From JASGDB01 sp049841315 (GTDB lineage Bacteria; Bacteroidota; Bacteroidia; Flavobacteriales; Weeksellaceae), in assembly GCA_049841315.1 (NCBI GenBank), contig JASGDB010000069.1, positions 1 through 11,758 on the forward strand: 11,758 nucleotides of DNA. Direction: 5' to 3'. Both the position numbers and the translations under genes were made by a program. The notes under the pieces were generated by a model, which was given only the letters and a program-made list of their open reading frames with translations, was not told the DNA's origin and did not search any database. Each line of letters begins with the position of its first letter. Position 1 is the first letter of the stretch. Shown here piece by piece: positions 7,765 through 11,758 of this stretch.

Positions 7765-8846
7765 TTATTAAAACCATTACTTGCCACGAGGTTTATAATT
7801 ACGGTGCTTCTTTGCAAGAATATGCCCTGCTCGAATTTCTGAGGCAGAATGGTTTTGCTGCTTCCGCAATTCATTATAAACCGCCTTATCTTTCAAACCA
7901 TTTTAATCTGAAAGCTGTTTCCAATCCAAGGTTTGATAAGCCAATTGTGAAGCAGTTGTATCTGTTGGCAAAACTTCCTGGACGGTTAAAATCTTTGAAA
8001 AAGAAAAAGAAGTTTGATACTTTTCATAAAAAATACATTCCGACGGATACCACATTATATAGAAATAATGAAGAATTAAAAAGTAATTTACCCGAAGCAG
8101 ATGCTTTCATCTGCGGAAGCGACCAAATTTGGAATTCCTTTTTTCAAAATGGAAAAGACATAGCATTTTATCTGAATTTTGTTCCGGACAATAAAAAGAA
8201 AATTGCTTATGCTGCTTCCTTTGCAATTGACGAATTGGAGGAAAGCGTGAAGCCGTTAGTAAAAGAAAATGTAGCAAGATTAAATGCGGTTGGTGTAAGA
8301 GAAACTTCCGGTGTACGGATTTTAAATGAATTAGGAATCGATAATGCTATACAGGTATTAGATCCTGTTTTTTTATTGGATAAAGAACATTGGAAAAACT
8401 TTATTACACCAGTTAAAGGCGATTTTATATTGGTGTATGACTTTGATTCAAACTTGGTTATCAAGGAAATTGCGTTGACTTTGAAAAGAGAGAAAGACTG
8501 GAAAATATATGCTATGAATCAGAATATTGATTATGCCGACCAAAACTTTTGGCTGGAAGGGCCTGAAAAATTTTTAAGTTTGGTTTCCCAATCACGGATG
8601 AATATTACCAATTCCTTTCATTCTACGGCTTTTTCATTGATTTTTGAAAAACAGTTGGTGGTTGTAAACCGTTCAGAGAAAATTAATACCAGAATGCGTG
8701 ATTTACTTGGTTTATTTGGTTTGGAAAAATATTTAATTTCAAAGGTAGACGAATTCAAAAACCTGAAACATATAGATTATAATACGATAAATATAACAGA
8801 AAAAACAAACAATTCAAAACAGTTTTTGCAAAACGCATTGTCCTAA
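7761..8846 (+). CDS. Polysaccharide pyruvyl transferase family protein
   Basis: Likely transfers a pyruvyl group from phosphoenolpyruvate to a sugar of the repeat unit, forming a ketal that adds negative charge. The 361-residue protein begins MIIKTITCHEVYNYGASLQEYA, the usual start of the PS_pyruv_trans family (PF04230). It contains FICGSDQIWN (residues 116-125), the stretch KKIAYAASFA, VGVRETSGVRIL, LDPVFLL and, near the C-terminus, NITNSFHSTAFSL with His287. These segments are characteristic of the family. It overlaps the flippase gene by four bases and is followed 16 bases later by the nitroreductase-family gene. Related proteins in sugar loci are commonly cytoplasmic and act on lipid-linked intermediates. 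The acceptor sugar is unknown. Family assignment is firm; the exact reaction is inferred. Confidence 0.92.
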   Translation: MIIKTITCHEVYNYGASLQEYALLEFLRQNGFAASAIHYKPPYLSNHFNLKAVSNPRFDKPIVKQLYLLAKLPGRLKSLKKKKKFDTFHKKYIPTDTTLYRNNEELKSNLPEADAFICGSDQIWNSFFQNGKDIAFYLNFVPDNKKKIAYAASFAIDELEESVKPLVKENVARLNAVGVRETSGVRILNELGIDNAIQVLDPVFLLDKEHWKNFITPVKGDFILVYDFDSNLVIKEIALTLKREKDWKIYAMNQNIDYADQNFWLEGPEKFLSLVSQSRMNITNSFHSTAFSLIFEKQLVVVNRSEKINTRMRDLLGLFGLEKYLISKVDEFKNLKHIDYNTINITEKTNNSKQFLQNALS

Positions 8847-8862
8847 ATAAGCAATAAAAATT

Positions 8863-9846
8863 ATGATTAATAAGATAAAAAATAAAATATATTCATTGTT
8901 GTTTTGGGAATGGAGAACAGGAGATTTTATAAATAAGATTTATGATTTGAAAATTTTTTATAAATACTCTTTTTCGGGAGAAAAAATAAAAAATAAAGAA
9001 AATTATAAAGCTTTTTTATTGAAACAATACCATATTCTTGAGAAGGGACTTGCGTTACCTTTTCCAAAAGAGAATTTCGGATTGGCTAAAATCGAGACAT
9101 TGATTAAAATTTCACAAGACTATATAAGTATATTCGGAAAGGATAGTTTGACCGATTCCATAGGAGAAGTTTTGGTTTCGTATCTTCAACATAATACAAC
9201 ATTATCTGAAAAGAATGCCCATCATTACAGCCTGATAAATGCCTTTCTAAATCAAAATAAAGTAAATGTAGAGCAATTCAACAAAAAAGGAGGAGTAAAA
9301 CAGAGTAATCCCATTGTTCTAAACAACAATTTTGCTGATTTTGTAAAATCACGTTCAAGTGTACGTAATTTTTCAGATGAAAATGTGAATATAGATGATG
9401 TCAAAAAAGCAGTTGATATCGCTAAATACGCTCCGTCAGTCTGCAACAGACAAGCGTGGAGAACTCATTATTATGTAGATAAAAAAAAGGTTTTGGAACT
9501 ATTATCATGCCAAGACGGAAACAATGGTTTTACAGAAAGCATAAACCAACTTCTGATTATAACAGTTAAAGCAGATTGTTTCACAAAATTGGAATCCAAT
9601 CAAATTTTTATAGACGGAGGTTTATATTCTATGAATTTGCTTTTAGCTCTTCACAGTCGAAATATAGCAAGTTGTTGTCTGAATTTGTGCGTGCCTTCGG
9701 TTAAGGAAAAGCAAATTAAAAAAATAGCTTCAATTCCTGAAAACGAAAGGTTAATTATGATGATAGGAATTGGAAAATATAAAGAAAACGCCGTTGTTGC
9801 AATCTCTAACAGACGAGAATCAACGGAAATTCTTGAAATTCATTAA
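8863..9846 (+). CDS. Nitroreductase-family protein with N-terminal extension
   Basis: The C-terminal half of this 327-residue protein is a nitroreductase-like FMN domain. It has RSSVRNFSDENV (from Arg164), a phosphate-binding style opening, then PSVCNRQAWR (191-200), and GGLYSMNLLLALHSRNIASCCLN later on. The first 150 residues are not part of the normal fold; they include YHILEKGLALPFP, a motif I associate with a subset of these proteins found in exopolysaccharide loci. It is cytoplasmic by appearance, with no signal peptide. Its position directly after a pyruvyl transferase suggests a redox step in making or modifying a sugar or substituent, but the substrate is unknown. Low G+C matches the neighbouring flippase. 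It is unlikely to be a detoxifying nitroreductase. Family confidence is good, role confidence low. Confidence 0.88.
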   Translation: MINKIKNKIYSLLFWEWRTGDFINKIYDLKIFYKYSFSGEKIKNKENYKAFLLKQYHILEKGLALPFPKENFGLAKIETLIKISQDYISIFGKDSLTDSIGEVLVSYLQHNTTLSEKNAHHYSLINAFLNQNKVNVEQFNKKGGVKQSNPIVLNNNFADFVKSRSSVRNFSDENVNIDDVKKAVDIAKYAPSVCNRQAWRTHYYVDKKKVLELLSCQDGNNGFTESINQLLIITVKADCFTKLESNQIFIDGGLYSMNLLLALHSRNIASCCLNLCVPSVKEKQIKKIASIPENERLIMMIGIGKYKENAVVAISNRRESTEILEIH

Positions 9847-9851
9847 TACAG

Positions 9852-11306
9852 ATGAAATTCCGTAACGACATAAGTTTTTTAAGAGCATTATCAGTTTTGG
9901 TAGTGATGTTTTTTCATTTTCAAGTGCCTTATTTCAGTGGTGGATTCATTGGTGTTGATGTGTTCTTCGTGATTTCAGGTTTTTTGATGACGCAGATAAT
10001 TTTAAAAGGAATTGAGAATAATACATTTTCTTTAAAAACATTTTATGTCAAACGAATCAACCGTATTATTCCGGCTTTACTGGTATTATTAGGCTTTGTT
10101 TTATTAATATCGGTTGTATTCTTTTTTAAATCAGATATTCGGCTTAATGCCAAGTATGTATTCTTAAGCGAATTTTTTGTTTCTAATATTTATTACTGGA
10201 AATATACAGATTATTTTACATCGCACGATAATATCTTGCTTCATACGTGGTCATTAGGCGTGGAGTGGCAGTTTTACCTCCTGTATCCTTTGTTGATATT
10301 GCTATTGAGGAAAATATATCTGAAAAGGAAAAATTTATTTTGGGGAATTATTACAGGCATAACCGGCTTATCTTTTTTGTTAATGATAGTTACTACCTCT
10401 ATTGATAATAATTTCGCATTTTATATGCTTCCATCCCGTTTTTGGGAACTTAGTGTCGGAGGATTGGCGTTTTTTATGAGCCAAAAGATTACGCTTCCCA
10501 AAACAATCAAATCCATATTGGTTTTAATATCTGTATTGGCAATACTATTGAGTGTTACATTTATCTCTTCAAGTATTTTATGGCCTTCGTGGTATACGAT
10601 AATTCCGGTTTTTGCGACTGTTTTGATTCTGATATTGAATCTGGACACTCCTGTATTTGATGCAAAACCCATTAAATTTTTTGGAGATATATCATATTCT
10701 CTTTATTTATGGCACTGGCCTTGGTTTGTGTTTTTTCAATATTTTGGATTCATAGAAAAAGAACATACAATAATATTGAGTGTCATTTCTATTATTTGTG
10801 CTTTTTTGTCATACAGATTCATTGAGAGTAAGAAAAGTGTTGCTAATCTGAAATTTGTAATTGTTCTTTCTTTGGTTATTGCAATGATTTCAGCTGTTCT
10901 GTTTTTCAAAACAGAGATTGTTAATCCGTTGTCAATATACAGAAACGAGAAATTTGAAATTGGAAATTATGGAAACTTGTGGTTAGAAAGCGGAAAAGAT
11001 AAGCAGTTTAATCCGTGCAATTGTTTTCAGACTATTAAAGATTATGATTTCAAAAAATGTCTCACAATAGAAGAAGGAAAGAAAAATGTACTATTGATAG
11101 GCGACAGTCATTCGGCTCAATTTTCAGAAGCACTCCGTGAGAAGGAATCTTTTCATTTATTGGAGGCAAGTACCGGCTATGCATTTCCGTTTCTTGATGC
11201 ACGGGGAAAAATTGAGAATAAACCTGTAATGGATTATGTCTTTAAAGAATTTATTCCTGCAAATCATCATAAAATAAACCTTGTCATTATATCTGCCATT
11301 GGTTGA
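9852..11306 (+). CDS. OafA/YrhL-type O-acyltransferase with truncated SGNH domain
   Basis: Membrane acyltransferase (Acyl_transf_3) expected to acylate, often acetylate, the surface polysaccharide. The reading frame gives 484 residues. Residues 4-47 hold the family start with Arg11 and His22 in FLRALSVLVVMFFHF and the GFIGVDVFFVISGF segment. HTWSLGVEWQFYLLYP (131-146, Glu138) and LYLWHWPWF (His288) follow, with about ten membrane helices in all. After the last helix (about 337-353) an SGNH-type extracytoplasmic domain begins and includes the nucleophile block GDSH (417-420, Ser419). The frame then stops at TGA 11304-11306 within the conserved strand IISA, well before the catalytic Asp-His. 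The rest continues in another frame in the next entry. The acyltransferase half is intact; the SGNH half is broken as sequenced. It starts 5 bases after the nitroreductase-family gene. Confidence 0.9.
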   Translation: MKFRNDISFLRALSVLVVMFFHFQVPYFSGGFIGVDVFFVISGFLMTQIILKGIENNTFSLKTFYVKRINRIIPALLVLLGFVLLISVVFFFKSDIRLNAKYVFLSEFFVSNIYYWKYTDYFTSHDNILLHTWSLGVEWQFYLLYPLLILLLRKIYLKRKNLFWGIITGITGLSFLLMIVTTSIDNNFAFYMLPSRFWELSVGGLAFFMSQKITLPKTIKSILVLISVLAILLSVTFISSSILWPSWYTIIPVFATVLILILNLDTPVFDAKPIKFFGDISYSLYLWHWPWFVFFQYFGFIEKEHTIILSVISIICAFLSYRFIESKKSVANLKFVIVLSLVIAMISAVLFFKTEIVNPLSIYRNEKFEIGNYGNLWLESGKDKQFNPCNCFQTIKDYDFKKCLTIEEGKKNVLLIGDSHSAQFSEALREKESFHLLEASTGYAFPFLDARGKIENKPVMDYVFKEFIPANHHKINLVIISAIG

Positions 11307-11710
11307 TGGGTAAAAATCCTCACTTGAATTACAGCATTGATGAAATAAAAGAAGAACTGATAAAAACTCTCCGCTTTTTAGAAAAGTATAACATAGATTA
11401 TTTGGTTGTCGGGCAGTCTGAAACCTATAAACTGGGCTTTCCGAAAGTATTAATGCTAAAGCATTTGGGGAAAAATGAAGATGATTTTTTAGATAAAGAA
11501 ACAGAATTGTATAACAAAATGCTGATTTCCATATTGAAGCCTGAAAATTTCATTGATATTTATAAAAGTAAACAGATTAAACATATAGATTCTTCCGGAA
11601 AAATACCTTATATGTTTGATAGTAATCATTATTCCAAATTTGGAGCAGACCAGATAGTCGATAAGATTATTTCACAAAGAATAGAAGATAAATTAAAACA
11701 AAAAAAATAG
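11303..11710 (+). CDS. C-terminal SGNH fragment of the split acyltransferase
   Basis: This 135-residue frame (nominal TTG start at 11303) carries the missing end of the preceding protein. Its C-terminus has DSNHYSKFGADQ, the DxxH block that supplies Asp106 and His109 of the SGNH catalytic triad, matching GDSH in the upstream frame. In this frame the codon before 11303 is TGG, so joining the two frames reads ISA-x-W-L-M-G-K, as expected for SGNH family strand III. One base is missing around 11298-11300. Joined, the protein would be about 620 residues, the normal size for OafA with SGNH. As a separate gene it has no signal peptide or convincing start. It is best treated as part of a frameshifted gene or as a sequencing error. 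A run of eight A bases precedes its stop. Confidence 0.85.
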   Translation: MMGKNPHLNYSIDEIKEELIKTLRFLEKYNIDYLVVGQSETYKLGFPKVLMLKHLGKNEDDFLDKETELYNKMLISILKPENFIDIYKSKQIKHIDSSGKIPYMFDSNHYSKFGADQIVDKIISQRIEDKLKQKK

Positions 11711-11714
11711 CGAT

Positions 11715-11758
11715 ATGCCCATCACCCTCCAGAAATCCAATCAGTTAAAATCCATTGC
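11715..11758 (+). CDS. Start of a further gene, possibly an acyltransferase (cut by edge)
   Basis: An ATG four bases after the previous stop opens a frame (MPITLQKSNQLKSIA) that runs to the edge. The beginning resembles the cytoplasmic start of Acyl_transf_3 proteins in Bacteroidetes sugar loci, where a KSNxLKxIAI-type segment leads into the first membrane helix. With only 14 full codons the identification is tentative. The tight spacing supports a gene in the same operon. Confidence 0.5.
   Translation, partial: MPITLQKSNQLKSI

Noticed and set aside
11303..11710. Programmed ribosomal frameshift joining the two acyltransferase frames
   Set aside because: No slippery heptamer or stimulatory structure is apparent at the junction; a simple one-base deletion or sequencing error is more economical.
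1..11758. CRISPR arrays, tRNA genes, transposases or insertion-sequence ends
   Set aside because: None seen: the only tandem repeats are the 7-base and 12-base arrays, and no transposase-like frame or flanking inverted repeats were found around the regulator gene.

Overview
The window looks like chromosomal DNA from a flavobacterium of the Chryseobacterium/Elizabethkingia kind (order Flavobacteriales). Clues are the AT-rich sequence, A-rich ribosome-binding regions without a clear Shine-Dalgarno, promoter -7 boxes resembling TAnnTTTG, and the protein families present. The genus is an inference; no species was identified.

Left end (1-770): no protein gene can be firmly supported. The main feature is the RNase P RNA gene rnpB on the minus strand (about 186-515). 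Its promoter lies just upstream, and a degenerate 7-base tandem repeat (151-185) abuts its 3' end. A possible second minus-strand promoter (107-114) points out of the window.

Middle (770-4677): a signal-peptide-bearing outer membrane beta-barrel protein is followed by the start of a capsule/exopolysaccharide locus. This holds a Wza-type export lipoprotein and a Wzc-type co-polymerase fused to a BY-kinase. Together they should form the envelope-spanning export machine and control chain length. No Wzb-type phosphatase is seen in the window.

Interruption (4724-6242): a Schlafen AlbA_2/HATPase_c_4/winged-helix regulator-like gene lies between wzc and wzx. It contains a perfect or near-perfect 4 x 12-base tandem repeat coding for (NEGL)4. 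Directly after it is a roughly 95% identical 79-base remnant of a second copy or paralogue.

Right part (6271-11758): a tightly packed and more AT-rich run follows, typical of the strain-variable part of such loci. It contains a Wzx-type flippase, a polysaccharide pyruvyl transferase (4-base overlap with wzx), a nitroreductase-family protein, and an OafA/YrhL-type acyltransferase with a C-terminal SGNH domain. The acyltransferase is split by an apparent single-base frameshift. The first 14 codons of another gene, possibly a second acyltransferase, run off the right edge. The polymer is predicted to be exported by Wzx/Wza/Wzc and decorated with pyruvate ketals and O-acyl groups. No glycosyltransferases, Wzy polymerase or sugar-nucleotide genes fall in the window, so they presumably lie downstream.

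No wholly new system stands out. The most unusual points are the regulator gene with its sibling fragment inside the export operon and the broken acyltransferase.
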